DNA of 64,000 bases from Cryptomeria japonica (GCF_030272615.1 NC_081410.1:504174942-504238941); one strand, 5' to 3'. Shown: positions 1-13,007, counted from the stretch's first letter. Notes: generated from the letters alone by a model not told the origin. Program-made: numbers and translations.

Positions 1-2482
1 GTGGGCCCTGCCTTGGTTGATGTGTACCTAGTGTTCTATCGCATTATCGGTCATCTCAGGAAGTAGAGCCCATTTTAATTGTGTTGTTTTAGTCTTCCAA
101 TTTTTTCTAACAGATCGATCCTTTGATAGTTGAAGACTTGTGTGGTGAGGAAGAAACGAGTGGTCCCCACCTCGACACAGTTGTTAAGAAGGATAGCTAG
201 GAAGTATGTTTGGATGCCAAATATGAATGAAGTCTGATTGGCCATGGACAAAAGTTGACCTAATGATGGTGTGCATATTAATGATATGGTAGATGACCTA
301 GCATGCATGGGGTGGAACTAAAGGTGCAAAAACTAATGATTCATGGAATGCCATTGAAGCACCTTGGTTGAATATTGAATTGGGAGAGATTGGAACTGAA
401 GGGAAGAATAATGAATGTACTTTGGATAGAGTAGGTACAAAGAATGATTGAGGAGCATTCCACCAAGGTTATTAAGCATTGTGTCTTCTATCACATGATC
501 ATTCCCTGCACGAAGTCAAGCTCACTGTGCTTTATGTTCTTGTTTGCTAGAAATGTCCAATAGCCTAACTATCTAATAATTCTTTGTCAGTGGATAGAAA
601 GGCTCATGTGGTCCACACTTCATCCATGTGTCTGTTGAAGTCTAGGTGGCGATAGTTGAATGGTCCATGTTGAAGTTCCAAGTAGGAAGGTGGGGTAGAG
701 GAGTTAGCCTTAACTAGCTCCTTGTTTTAATCACACAATCGCGTGATGATCTCGGTCGTCTATTTTTGAAGGTGAAAAAAGAAATAAAGAGGAAAATAAT
801 AATAACTGTTAGTCTCTCTACCAAATCACGAGATGAAATGTGAAGCAAGGAAGACCCTATGGGTAACATGGAAGCTAAGAATGAGGTTACCCCCACTATA
901 CTGCAACTTGTAGAAGGATGAAGAGAGGATCTTGCAAGGTAAAAATAAAAAAGATGTGAGGTGCATCCCGCAAGCCAAAAGGAAGAGTGCTTTCATGAGA
1001 ACGCATATAACACACACATTATGAAATTTTCTAAACACATCGATGCAACCTGTGAATCCACATGGATATTGACCAAGTGATCTGGACATCGAATATGAAG
1101 ACATGTGGCTTCCTAGTGGTTAAAATGGAAATTTGGTACACAGAAGTCGGTGACTACAGAGGTAGTGCATTTAAAGGAGGTTGTTGGTGATCCAATTAGA
1201 ATAGGTGGATGGATATTTCATTAATGGTGAATCTATTGTAGATGGTTGAAGGTATCAAGGTGATTGGTAGAGGTAGAATATCAAATCTTACATGCAGATA
1301 GAGATTGCTAATTTTAGTAATCTAAGTACAATGGAAGTTGAGGTTGCTATGATAGTAGACATATTAGATTGTGTGGCACATTTCTTGGAAGCTCAAGAAG
1401 ACTATTTTGAAATTCATGTTGGTGGGAAGATATGTGAGTGCCTGAGATAGAAAGTAGTAAAAATATTGTAGAGGTTACTAAAAGAAGAAAAAAAAGGCAG
1501 CATTACATGTGGATGGCTACTGAACTAGAATGACTAGACAAGGCAAATCATTTAATGGCTCAAGAAGATTTTGTTTTAATTTTATTTTTGGAGGGAAAAT
1601 ATTTGGAGTAAGTAGTTGACCGCCAAGGAAGAAAAGGAAGTGTGTAGTAGTTAAAAAAAGAAGAAGAAAGAGCGAGCTACAAGCGAGTAAGTGTAGAAGA
1701 TCTACGGATACACAGGTTACAGAGCAAAGAGAAGAGAAGAGGGTCGCAGGTGTGCATAACACAATGCCAGTGTAAGCATAACACTGCAGAAAGAGATTTC
1801 AATTATAATGATCAGATGTGAAGGGAGATGAGATAGAGCAGAAAAGTAGATACAAAGATAGTAGAAATCAATTGTGAAGAGCAAAGAGCAGCGACCAAAG
1901 AGTGCAAAGCCAAGGCAGATAACTTAGTGGGTTATATACACTGTGAGAGGCAAAGAATAAAGAGTGATCAATGCAAAAGTTAGAGAGAAGATATCAGAGA
2001 GAAAGAGAAGGGATAAATATATAGTAGAGAGATAAGATAGTCAATCCAATCTCAAGTGCAGAGATAAATTGAGTGAGTTACAATATTTCAATTGTAACAA
2101 GGTGCATAAATTATTTTTATTTACATGTTCATTGTAAAGTCTCTAAGTGGGTGCTCAGAGCTAGGGGTTGGTGCTCCTTTGGGTTGGTGCCCATGAACTT
2201 CAGGGCTTGGTACCCTAAACATTGTAATGAATTTTACTTGTGAGGCTATATTGGAGTAGTAGACTCCAGCAGGATTTCTCACTGAGGTTTTTCTCCACCG
2301 TGGGTTTTCCTTGTATATTTTTATGTTATGAGTTTGCTTTGTGTGTGTGTGTGTGTTAATGTGTTTTATATCTCTTCTCATAGCTTATTATTACTGCAAT
2401 TAAATCTTAGATCTTATACAAGTTAAAGTTTTAGATTACCACTAATTCACCCCCCCTCTCAGAGGTCTATTGTATTCCTTCA
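1..2482 (+). mobile_element. 5' LTR of copia element A (5' end outside window)
   Basis: This is the long terminal repeat of a Ty1/copia-type element. It ends in CA immediately before a primer-binding site. A diverged copy of the whole stretch lies at 26213-28752 and stops at the equivalent base, which fixes the right boundary. The window opens inside the repeat. Judging from the other copy and from the 3' LTR start at 5648, the full LTR may be about 3 kb, very long for copia. The tail is typical of plant copia LTRs: a run of C with CTCTCAG shortly before the end, and a short TG microsatellite near 2340. Short ORFs inside are not conserved in frame between the two copies, so I treat none as genes. 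Confidence 0.85.
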
Positions 2483-2484
2483 AT

Positions 2485-2496
2485 TGGTATCAGAGC
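2485..2496 (+). other. Primer-binding site of element A
   Basis: TGGTATCAGAGC begins two bases after the LTR end. It is complementary to the 3' end of plant initiator-Met tRNA, the usual minus-strand primer of Ty1/copia elements. It fixes element A on the plus strand. Confidence 0.9.
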
Positions 2497-2556
2497 CCTG
2501 AGTTCCCTATTAGATAAGCTTTCTCTAGCTTGAGTAGATTCTGGTGTGTGAACACA

Positions 2557-4535
2557 ATGGTGATTTATGAGTCAACTTCTATTGGTGTACATATGTTTGA
2601 TGGTTCAAACTATTTCATTTGGAGATCTATAATGGAAGTCTATTTGTCCTCCTTAGGTTATGATGTTTGGATGTCAGTTAAGAATGGATACTCTAGATCT
2701 GCTAGTCCCCCTACTAAACCTGAAGTTAAAAGAGAATATGAATGCAATGCTGAAGCTAAGAAGATTATTCTCAAAAGGCTATCTAATATTGTGTCTTCAA
2801 AGGTCAAGAAATGTAAATCTGCAAAGAGCATATAGGATAGACTAAAGAAAATTTATGGAGAAGAGCCTAGCACTACTAAATTAGATTGTGAATGAAAGAA
2901 GAATAAAGGAGCAGACAAATGTGTAGATGAAAAATGCAGATTTGTTAGTTGCTACTATGAAAAGGAAAATGAAAAAGACATTAAGTTGTGATACTAGATC
3001 TCAATCCAGATGTCAAGGTTTATTTGGTAGTGATGAAAAAGAGGAAGAAGAAGTTGAAGTTGAAGTTGATCTTGAAGGAGAGTTAGAGAGTGCACTTGAA
3101 GAGATTAGAAGATTGAGGAAGGAAAATAAAAATTATAATGTTGCTATAGAGGAACAAAACTAATTGAATAAAAGTCATGAAGAATCATATCAAAAAGCCA
3201 CTATATTAGCAACTCAACTAGAAGAAGTCAAAGGAATGTGTGAAGTAATGAAATCAGATTTTGATGCTAAGAAGAGAAGGTGTGAGGAGTTAGAGTCAAA
3301 ATTTGAGACAAAAAAAAGGAGTGTCAAAGGATAGAAGAAGAGATGGCAGATCTAAAAGGGGAGCTTGAGAAGTGCAAAGAAGATCTCAAGCTGAGAATGA
3401 AGTATGAGAGCAACACGGATGCATTAAACAATATGTTGAATAAGAAGAAGAACAACAGAGTTTCAACTAGCTTGGGTTGTGAGGCTGGCCAATGTTCTAC
3501 AAGTGTCGAGACATCATAAAGAGAGATACACATTGTATCCTCAAATCAAGATGGTAATTGAAAAACTTTCACAGCTGTTGCTTTAAGAAAGAAGATGGAT
3601 CTAACTACTACTACTAAAAGTCTGAAGACATAGTTGTTGCTACAAGGAAGGATAATGCTGATAAAAAGGGTAAAGCCAAGCTGAATGAAGATGGCTTCAT
3701 CAAAGATAATAACCTAAGAAGGAGATATAGAAAATCAAACTATTTTGTTGCTTACAAGTCTAAGAACAAGAGGAAATGAAATCATGCGATTATTGCAAAT
3801 GAACAGCTCAAGATCATCAACAAAGGAAGAATAAATGGAGCCAACAAGTCTGCAAGATATCCACACCTATGAAAAAAAAAAATTGTAAGTTAACAACCCT
3901 CTTTCTCTCATTATTATTTTTCATGTAAAGGTTATGGGCATAGAGGAAGTGAGTCTAGAAAAGGGTCTAGGAAAGGTCAAACTGATTTTTTTAGAAATAA
4001 AAGCGTAGTTTGTCATAGATGTGGTGCATATGGACATAGAATGTCAAGTTGTAAACACGTGGATAGATTTGCCTCTAGCTATGATAGGAAGAGCCCATTT
4101 CCTAGCTCAAGAAATGTAAATGTCATTATTATAGCTACAATAAAATTGGTCATAAGATTCATGAGTGTAGAAGAAAGACTTCTCAGTCAAGTGGTAGGCT
4201 CTCAACCTTCCCCTTCCATAAAAAATAATATATAACAAATTATGGTCCTCATGTAAGGAAGGGTAGATTGAGCATGGAACAAAATCAGAAATGTCCCTGT
4301 TATGCCAAGAAACCTATTTACTTCATCTATTGGTCATAGGAATGTAGATTGCAAGAGAAACTAGATGAGACCATCTAGATACAACAAGAAGGGTAGTGCT
4401 CCAAATGTGCAGAACAAAGGGTCTATGAAGGTATGGAAAAGAAAGTGTAGCCAAGGAGATGAGAAAGGGAAGAATATTTCTATGATCCAACATGGTGCAT
4501 TCCATGCACAAGTCATATCTCCTCAAGATTAAGGA
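2557..4535 (+). pseudogene. Decayed gag of copia element A
   Basis: The product was a nucleocapsid polyprotein of the retrotransposon. The first ATG after the PBS opens a segment with F-D-G-S-N-Y and W-R-S-I-M-E-V-Y, the N-terminal pattern of plant copia gag. A charged coiled-coil stretch follows at about 3040-3160 and 3330-3450 (repeated E-E-E and L-E-K-C). A cysteine-rich part comes next. An intact CCHC knuckle (C-x2-C-x4-H-x4-C) sits at 4011-4052, with degenerate relatives near 3915-3960 and 4110-4170, so the ancestor carried several knuckles in tandem. Many stops and frameshifts break the frame after residue ~93. No protease, integrase or RT follows before the element ends. Confidence 0.75.
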
Positions 4536-5635
4536 GATGGGGGACCTTAGGGGGATTTGAGCCTAATAACATCTTTCACTTCCCAATTTTGAAAAGTACT
4601 AGTGCAAAGACAGTTTATTGGACAGGAACCAATAATAGAGATGTTGATTAAAATGATGATTGTTTATGTATAGTTTGATTGATGATTGGATTAGTTAATA
4701 TTTTGTATATATGTTGTAATTTCTTGTATTGGTGAATTTTATGCCTTGGTAGCATATCAATCTCTAACATTGTTGGCATACATTTATAGTTTTCTGTAAA
4801 ATGTCTCTAGATTATGGTGGATACAGGCATACATAAGGATGGGTATAGCTGCAAGTAGTGAAAAATTTGTTGAAAACTATCCACAGTGCACTTATTTCAA
4901 TAGGAAAGAATAGAAGAATGATGCAGCACACAAGAGAATGCATCACATAGAATGTTAAGAGTGTATAAAACATGATGGATGTTGCAGAATATGATGAAAA
5001 CCAACTTTAAGGAGTAGACATGGAGGAAGAGGATGAGATGGCAGATTTTATAATTGATGCCTTCATTGTGCATCAAGACTCAAAATTATTGGCATGAAGA
5101 TCTGTAAACACTTGGCTATAGTTGTACATCTATGTATGTAAGGTTGATTACTTCTACAAATTTTGAAGATATTTTGAAGACAAACCACACTATAAAGATG
5201 GTTGAGTGGAAGAAGACAATGTATATTGAAGATGAAAGGACTATGCTCAGGGGGAGTCAACAATGTTTATAAAATAAAAAATGGTACCATAAATGTGCAG
5301 TGAACAGAGGAGAAGATATATGTGATCTCTGCATGATACACATGAAATTTTTTAGCTCTCCAAAGAAAAGTAAAGCTAGTCTACATCCATAGTTTATTGG
5401 CATGGTCCTTAGGGGGAGATCAATTTTTTTTATGAACAATACTGGCACTGCTTTTTATATTGTAATAATGGTTCATCTAGCATACATGAAATATAAGTCT
5501 ACGCAATCATATTGATTATATTGAGGCACAACAAATGAATCAAAGGGGGAGAGACATGAGCTAGCAGATGGTTGTCCCGCGCTTTGCCATTTTTGTCAAA
5601 GGGGGAGAGTGATGAGTGGTGTTGACATTAATGCC
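4536..5635 (+). mobile_element. Untranslated 3' internal region of element A
   Basis: This is non-coding internal DNA between gag and the polypurine tract. It holds repeated G-rich blocks (GGGGGA at about 5230, 5410, 5547 and 5600), a pattern common near the 3' end of long copia elements. No pol motif is visible in any frame. Confidence 0.5.
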
Positions 5636-5646
5636 AAAGGGGAAGA
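5636..5646 (+). other. Polypurine tract of element A
   Basis: AAAGGGGAAGA lies one base before a TGTTGG LTR start, the normal plus-strand priming signal. Confidence 0.7.
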
Positions 5647-5647
5647 T

Positions 5648-6000
5648 TGTTGGTATTGAAGTTGTCATTGATGTCAACATGTGTTGTGGATTTGCAGAAG
5701 AGATGTATTGTAGGTCTTATTTGGTGGAGTTGAAGAAATTAGTTGAGTTACAAATAATAATGAATTGCAAATGAGTAAATGCATTGAATTTATGTGTTAT
5801 GTGTTTCAGATTAGTATCGTGACTCACCATAGGTCTGTGTAGACACTATGTTTTATCAATATTGGTTTGTAAAGATATTCTTTGTTTTATTAACCTATTG
5901 CTGCTCGTTGCAAGTATTGCCACCCGATTGACCATTGGAAGTCTTGTCACCCATTTGCATTAAGTTCTTATGTCTGACTTCCTACCAACCTCCATGTCAT
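5648..6000 (+). mobile_element. 3' LTR of element A, truncated
   Basis: It starts TGTTGGTATTG directly after the polypurine tract. Part of it (about 5880-5930) resembles 25790-25840 in the second LTR copy, with roughly 70% identity by eye. The similarity does not continue, and AT-rich unrelated DNA follows, so the LTR is truncated. The right boundary is approximate. Confidence 0.5.
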
Positions 6001-6461
6001 GCCTAGACTTTTGGGCAAAACAAAACAACAATTTTTTTTAAAACAACATAATTACACTAAATAATCTACATTTTCAAATAGAATAAATAAGTTTTGTCTT
6101 AACCAAAGGTTAACTCAAGATTAAATAGAATGGTTTCCTAATGCTGGTTTAATCAACTCCATCATTATAGGGTTAATATTTAGAGTAGACTAATTATTCC
6201 CTAAAAAGGGTCGTCACAACTTAATTAATTAATTTAACTGAATTAATTAATTTCCCTTAATTTAAATTTCTCCAATAATAAATCAAGAGACATTAATTAT
6301 CTCAAAAATATTAATATACTCAAGGCTAAATAAAATAATGTTAACTCATATTAAAATAATTAATTGAGCAAACGCGAAAACTCCTTTAAATTAAACTAAT
6401 AAAGTTAACCAAATCGAATATAATATTAGACTAATAAATTAATTTTATATTAAGGTCAAAT
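6001..6461. other. AT-rich non-coding stretch, target of LINE A
   Basis: Very AT-rich with many TTAATT words. There is no ORF and no recognised element. It continues on the other side of LINE A from 21857. Confidence 0.5.
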
Positions 6462-6473
6462 TTAATTCCCCTT
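6462..6473. repeat. Left target-site duplication of LINE A
   Basis: TTAATTCCCCTT matches 21845-21856 exactly; the right copy directly follows the LINE poly-A. Confidence 0.85.
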
Positions 6474-6488
6474 GGAGAGCGGAGAAAA

Positions 6489-7027
6489 ATGGTAGCACTA
6501 GATGGCAACAGGATCGACACTGGCGATAGGAGCAAGGTTACTAATGTGTGCTATTCCGATGCTCAGTCTTTGAAGGTTGGCTCTTGGAGCGATGAAGAGG
6601 AAATTTCTTTCCCCATCAAGATAGGTAGATTGCAGGCTGTTCAGAAACCGTTTAATGCTCGAAAAGCAGATATGGTCCAAGGCAATAGACATTCCAAACC
6701 GTGGTTAAACTTTGTAAACCCTTACTCAAATGGCAACCAGTGCCCTATTGGCCCGCATAAGTGGAAGGAGAATGGTTTCATTTGGAATAACAAAGGTTGG
6801 TTTCATAAGCTAAGCATTCTGCAACTGAGGCTCCCCAAAAATGGTATCCACCGCCTGAACCTAGCATTTTTGGTGCGGCACCTGAGAGAGGCAATCCTCA
6901 CATCAACTCTTTTTTGGTTCCCCTGATTGATCATGTAATCCCCAAAAGTGGAATGGGAGCTTTAGGAAAGACAACTCTGTTGTTCTCAAATTATGATCCC
7001 CTTCTTATCCCCTTTGATGAGAAAGAA
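6489..7027 (+). pseudogene. LINE A ORF1, N-terminal part
   Basis: The ORF1 protein of plant L1-type LINEs binds the element RNA. This piece starts at the first ATG inside the element and reads about 110 codons. One frameshift near 6820 moves the frame, after which another ~65 codons run to a stop at 7027. It contains an acidic stretch (D-E-E-E) and several P, N and W-rich segments, with no recognised domain. The remainder of ORF1 resumes after the 6.1-kb insert at about 13122. The assignment rests on position within a well-bounded LINE. Confidence 0.55.
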
Positions 7028-7467
7028 TAACTATGTATGTGAATGGAGAAATCAAGGAACAAGAACCTTAGAGAAACATATGACAAAGTTTTAACAACCT
7101 TCTACACTTTGAACTTATCCAAAGTTCAGGCAAGTATACCTTTTGTGAATACTTTCACACTTTTAAACAAAATCCACAATAACCATTGTCCAAAAACCAG
7201 TGGATCTTATCGCCTCAAACAAGAAACTAAAAAAATATAGGAAAACTTAGGCTCATTTTCTATGTTGATCCTCAACAGATTTAGAAAAGAAAACATAAAC
7301 AGATACCAGTGCCTTATCTGGGCTATAGAGTCATCTATTTTAAATAAGAACTCCAGGAAGAAACATATCCATGCATCTCAATCACTTTTGCTTTTATCAA
7401 CTCCATACATGCCTGACATGTATGAGAATCCTCCCATGTTATACTAAACAATGTTCATCAAATTCAA

Positions 7468-10400
7468 AGTTCCCAACAAATAGCCTACTGATAAAGATAT
7501 TTCTCACGTATAGTTCTGTCACAACCTCTTCTAGCTGCTTTGGAGCATCTTCTTTTTGTCCCACATAACTATCTTCCCATTGCTGAAAAACATCATCACT
7601 TGGCCAAGTGAAGTTAAAAACCTTCTATTTCAGGTCTTCGAGCCTTTTCCAAGTGACCCTTAAATGTCCAATTTCTGTTTCTATGAAACCGTAATGAGAT
7701 TTCACCTTTTCAATTTCTTCAATTGTTTGGACAAATAGGGAGGTGTCCTCAGTTTTGATAATTTGATTGATCCTTAGGGACAAATTATGGTCCACCTCTT
7801 TCAACTAGGTCTTCTCTTCTTTCAACTGAATTGGACCAACAAAACCTCCTAAAAAAAATTCAAATTTATGATCTGAATATTCTTTTCTATAAAGCTGGGC
7901 TTTTCTTTTCACACCTACCCTTTCCTCTGAGAGAATATTCATCTCTTTTATAAACTCACTGGTGGATCTTAGAAGGTCATTCTCCTCTACATCTAAATGG
8001 GATGAGCACATGAGCTCCAATTCTTTACCTCTGGGCACCCACTTATTTAGGATTGGTTCCAAAGTGGCTTCATCTTCTCTGAATTTGATCATAACATCCA
8101 GAATCCTTTTCATATTTATGTATACAATGGGGGCCTTGACCGAGCCAGCAAACTTCAAGATTGTGGCTTTCACCTTCTCTTCATATTTTTTTACAAACAA
8201 GGCTTTATCTTGTTCCAGCCTTTCCAGCTCATGTTGGACACTTTCAGGTGATTGGGAACTAGAAGGCATAGGAGAAGGGGGGTAATCTACAATGGGACTA
8301 GTAGGAGGGGGTCTTGCTGGAGAGGAGGCTATAATGAGTGTAGAGGATTCACCTGGATGGTGCTGACCTACCAACTGACTCTAGAGTCTAGTAATGATGC
8401 TATCCATGTTGGCTATTCCTTCCTTAGCCTTATTGTAGGCCTTTAAGATAGTCTCCAAGTTCAATTGGATATTAGCTCTTTCTTGTGCCTCTCTCTTTGC
8501 TACTGCCACATTGAACTTTGGAGTTTCCAAAACTGTGCTTGCAGCTTCCACTACCCCTGTATCTTGGACTCTCTTAACAATCATGCCTCCTAAGAGGCTA
8601 GAATCTGGTGCATTTTTCCTCCTTTTGTTCTCATCCTTCTTTAATGACCACATGACAAGAGAAGCATTATCCTTGCTGAAAGTCACTCCTTCCATAGGCT
8701 TTGTTTCCTTCCTTACTGCATCAAGTACTAGAGCATCAACTATATCCCATTCATGGAGAATTAACACACCAGTCTTTGCTACCATTTCTCTTCCTTTCTC
8801 AAGGGTGGTAGTTTTAAATTCTTCCATCATTTCTTGCTTTATCTCTTCCTCCACCTTAGTTGTATCTCTGAGAGGTTGATCACTCTTCCTTTGTTCACAT
8901 CAGACCTTGAATTTCTCCATGTTTTGCTTCCATACAAATTGCATGAAAGCTCCTATTGTGACAAAGTTACTGTCAACCAAGAATTCTTCACTGGCTTGCT
9001 TAATGGTAAGGTCCAATTCTTGGCCTTTTAGCTCACCTTCAGTCAAATTCATTTCAGCACTAGGTGGCTCTTCAGGTATTCCCTCTTGGGTCTCTTCATA
9101 GGTATAAGAAATCTCACCAAGACTCCCTAACTGTAATAATTGTTTAGCCACCACTTGCTCATCTCCAATGTGGATGGGGGACTGAGATGGAGAATATTGA
9201 GGTAGATGAGTTTCTACTTCCTTATTCCCACTCTTTGTCTTTTAGGGGAATCCTGAATGTCAATGACATCTTCAATTTTCCTTTTCCCTTTTGAAGTGGA
9301 AGGATCACCTGTCACTGGCATCATCACAGTGTACTTTGACTTCTTATGCATTACATAGTCACCAAGTGGGATAACCTTAGCAAAGGTAGGCTTGGCCAAG
9401 ACCAGCTTAACCCTATCAGGATCATTTTGCATTATACCCTCCCTTTTTTCTTTTAAGGTCTACATGAGGTCTTCAAAATAAAGAATCAAAAATTTTATTT
9501 TCTCCTCAAAAGGGTTGAAGCTAGAAAGAGGATCATAGCTATTATCAAATTGATGGATAAAATCAAGTGCCTTCTTGTATGCTATCCACTTCTCCTTCCT
9601 TAGTTCTTGCTCATCTAAGTTAAATTCATTTCTGATTAGATCTTCAAGGAACTGAAATTGGTGAGGCCTACCTCTACATATTGCTCTTTTTTTGAACATG
9701 CCATTGAAGAAGTCCTCAAGGTCTGCACATCTCAAAACTGCAGTTGACAACCTATATGGCTTAAATAATTCTTTAAAGTATTTCCATCCACCTTTAGTGA
9801 TTACAAAATGGTGGGCCATGGTAATAGTTGGGGAAATGGTCCCTTTACCCCTATTGGTTAGCTCTGCCTCTTACACTCCTCCAATTTGTCTCAATACTTC
9901 TGTAATCCCTATCTTTAATGGGACCTAATAGGGTAGTAAATAGGGGGTGCCTCTAAATCCATACACTCTAAAAATAGTAGACACAGGGTACAAATACATG
10001 TCTCCCCAATTGTGAACAATCTTAATATCCTCTGCAAACTCCTTAGATCTGAGGAATTCCAAAAGAGACTTAGGAATTCTAAGGTTTTCTCTGCATAAAA
10101 GGATTCTAATCTTAGATGCAAAGCATCTATCAAACTTCATAAAAATGTCATCTTCTCTATCCCAGGATAAAAGAGTGCTCCAAAGTTGAACATGCATCTC
10201 TTCCTTATCCTTTATCTTGATCAAGTCCATTTCCTTTGCAAAGTAATTAGCACCTTTGAACAAGAACATGTGCATTAACATGGAGTACCATCCAAAAAGG
10301 CCTATCCACCTTACCATTTTTAATCCCTTCTAGCCCTTTATTAATTGCATCAGCAAGGTATGAGGCATAATCAAATGTTATTGCTAGGGAGGGGTTTAGA

Positions 10401-11121
10401 ATTTGTGCAATCATTAACATGTAATGGGTTGGCATATTCTTTTCAGTGTCCTCTCCAAAGATCTGACATAATGCCCAATACATACCCTTAGCTCTCAGAG
10501 TGAATAAATTGAGGGAGAATGGTTCCATTGTGCTGGGGCCTACAACTTTTAACCCCCCTATTTTAACAAAGAATTCTTTCAATGGGCCACTCCTAAGATG
10601 ATCCCTCTATGCATTGTAAACTTGGGCTAATGACTCGAAGTCAATAGGCTCTAACAAATTGGAGGCCTTACTGAGTTTAAACACTTTCCTAAATTCATCT
10701 CCATTTATTTCAATCAGGACTGATCCCTTTATATTCCTGATGCATCTTGCCATAGGGTCATAATTCTGTGCAATTAGGTTCAACAAATCTACATCCATGA
10801 AAACACTTGGGACCACAAGCTTTCCTACATCTAGTTCCCATATGCTATTATGCTATTCAAAGGAGCTAGGGAATGTCTCTGCCCAAAACCAACTTTGAAT
10901 AGTCCTAAACCTAATATTCCTATTTCAGGGTCCCTTAACCAATTGCCTTTATCATATAGGCCATCCCCAATTTGCAAACAAGGGTTCTTTGGTACTAGTT
11001 CTTTGGCCTTAGTCCCGACATTGGTAGACATGGTTAATTGCTCTAAAAAATCATCACAGATGTTCCTATCCTGATAATTGAATTTTCCTATCAACTCTCT
11101 TCTTGGTGCCATTCTGAACAA
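7468..11121 (-). pseudogene. Decayed ~1,200-codon gene of an unrecognised plant family
   Basis: Read on the minus strand, nearly continuous coding runs from an ATG at 11121 (a second at 11112) to about 7468. It alternates between two frames (changes near 10830, 10280 and 9160), with stops near 10607, 9925, 9460, 9214, 8900, 8381 and 7805. The first ~450 residues look globular, with Y-S-M-L-M-H-M-F-L and H-N-W-G-D-M-Y-L-Y. A charged C-terminal half follows, with K-R-K-I-E-D (basic, nuclear-signal-like, about 9290) and strong coiled-coil character (8400-7600), plus a P/S-rich linker near 8300. The same blocks recur, much diverged, at 48679-50177 on the other strand. I cannot assign a function. 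No RT, integrase, transposase or DDE motif is visible. Confidence 0.6.
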
Positions 11122-11439
11122 GCAACTATACCACTAGAAATAGACACAAACCTCTAATGAAATAATTCACACAACAATATTTGGAAACAGACTAGAATTA
11201 TCAAGAAAAGCACAAAAAACCTGATTATTCGCTTGAAGAGAAATGCTCTGCACCAATTTGCTCTACAACAAACTTCAATGAAACAATACTAACAATCAAG
11301 TTGATGCAGACTCAAAAGGACAAGTTGGCATTGAATTTTTAAAAATTAACTCCACATGCTTTGGCTTTCTTTTCAGAATTGAATTCACCAAATCGAATTC
11401 AAAACTAGCTCCAATGGGTCATAACTCCTCTGAATCTTT

Positions 11440-12830
11440 CCTCTGTTTTGGTGTTTCGCTATTTCGCAGTGCATAAAACCTTTGCAACTTTCTTTCACAA
11501 AACAATGTTGGCCATTGGATCACAAGAACTTACACCACCTTTACATCCATCTGATCTCTCTTTGTTAATGTCGGGCCTCACCTCCTTTTCGCGACTTTGC
11601 AGGCTTTAACACTTGTGTACTTTTCCTTCACGAAGCCACGCTAGCCGTTAGATCAAGCTCTAATCACCCAGCTTTTAACTCTAACCGGGACTGTCAATCT
11701 CACTTACTAACCGTGCCTCATCTTGATGGCTAAGAGTTTTCACCATTTTGCAGAGGTTAAGCCGTAGGCATCTTCAGGCCACAAAACAACAAGAACCATT
11801 GGATTGACCATAAGATGAATACTTTTTAACAAGCTTCAAACCTTTAAGGTGGGCTCTTTATTCAAAGATCACTTACTCTATTTATTTGTTGGTTAACAAA
11901 TTCCACATGGTAGTCGGCCATTAGCTCTGGAAACTCCTCTGGGTTCCACCCTGAATCTGCCAGATGTTCTCTTTATTATTCCCACATAATCGCCGGTTAC
12001 ACCTAGGTGGGCACTCAACTACCCTTCAGAGCCACGTGGCATTCGACACATCACTATCAAGTTCTATGAAATGCAGCAAATGTCATGGCACGTCATGCCT
12101 TTGTGTGATCTCCACCTATCTTTTGCCATTTCGCAAATATTAATCTTCATTTAGCTTGCAGCCACAAAACCACGAGGATCGTTGGATGAAAACAGACCTG
12201 ATCAGCTTTTAACTTCATGCCCTGCCTATCCTTTGGGCCCCACCAGCCTTTTCTCCATTTCACAATGAATAACTTACTAGCATCTTACCTTCATGAATCC
12301 ACACGAGCTGTCATATCTCAGGAACTTGCTCGTTGTTTACTCTTTCTATGACAACCTTACCTGGGCCCACTACAGACCACCAATTGAGTGCCTCGTCACT
12401 GCTCTATCATCACCAGCTCGATCTACCACCTTTACCACCACCTCTAGTGGGACCCACCACCTTTTTCGCTACTTCGTGAAAGGTAGAATGTGCACATCTA
12501 CCGACTGCAAATCAACGCGAACCATTGATCTTTTTCCAACCCGATCACTCTTTAACCAAGGAAGACCGCTTGTCTCTGGGACCCGCCATGTGTTTTCGTC
12601 ACTTCGTAGAACATAAACCATGTGCATCTTGAGCTAGTGAATCAACATGAGCCATTGGATCACAATCAAGATGCAACTCTTTTACCTGATGATTAGTCCA
12701 TCTGGTCGGGCCCACCTATGCCTTTCACTACTTCACGATTGGTAACTCACGGGCATCTTAGCTTAACGAACCACGCACACCTTTAGATCAAAAGGAACCT
12801 ACTCACCTTTTAGGAGCCCGATTGAGAAAT
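11440..12830. repeat. Degenerate tandem repeat, unit about 130 bp, 8 or more copies
   Basis: A recurring pair of blocks is visible: a TTTCGC-ACTTCG-like block followed about 70 bp later by a CCATTGGATC-like block. The first block occurs near 11455, 11587, 11741, 12120, 12246, 12463, 12590 and 12722, mostly 126-154 bp apart. The copies are strongly diverged. The array lies just 5' of the minus-strand pseudogene, so it may be its leader or promoter region. Confidence 0.6.
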
Positions 12831-13007
12831 TAAAACTTTAGGAAAGACATAGAAGGATAATGCGCTGATAAACCCACCTAGGAAAAAAATGTAAAGAAGG
12901 GGGGAGGGACACTTTTCACGACCAACGGACCCTCTTTTAAGTGAATAAAGTAACATGGAAATAGAATTATAAGGGTTTTTCTTAGACACAGGAGCGATTT
13001 AAAACTT

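Noticed and set aside
714-1104. Overlapping ORFs in the first LTR with counterparts near 26972-27208
   Set aside because: Frames are not maintained between the two LTR copies and there are no motifs.
2485-2496. Possible tRNA-Met gene
   Set aside because: Only the 3'-end complement is present; it is a retrotransposon primer site.
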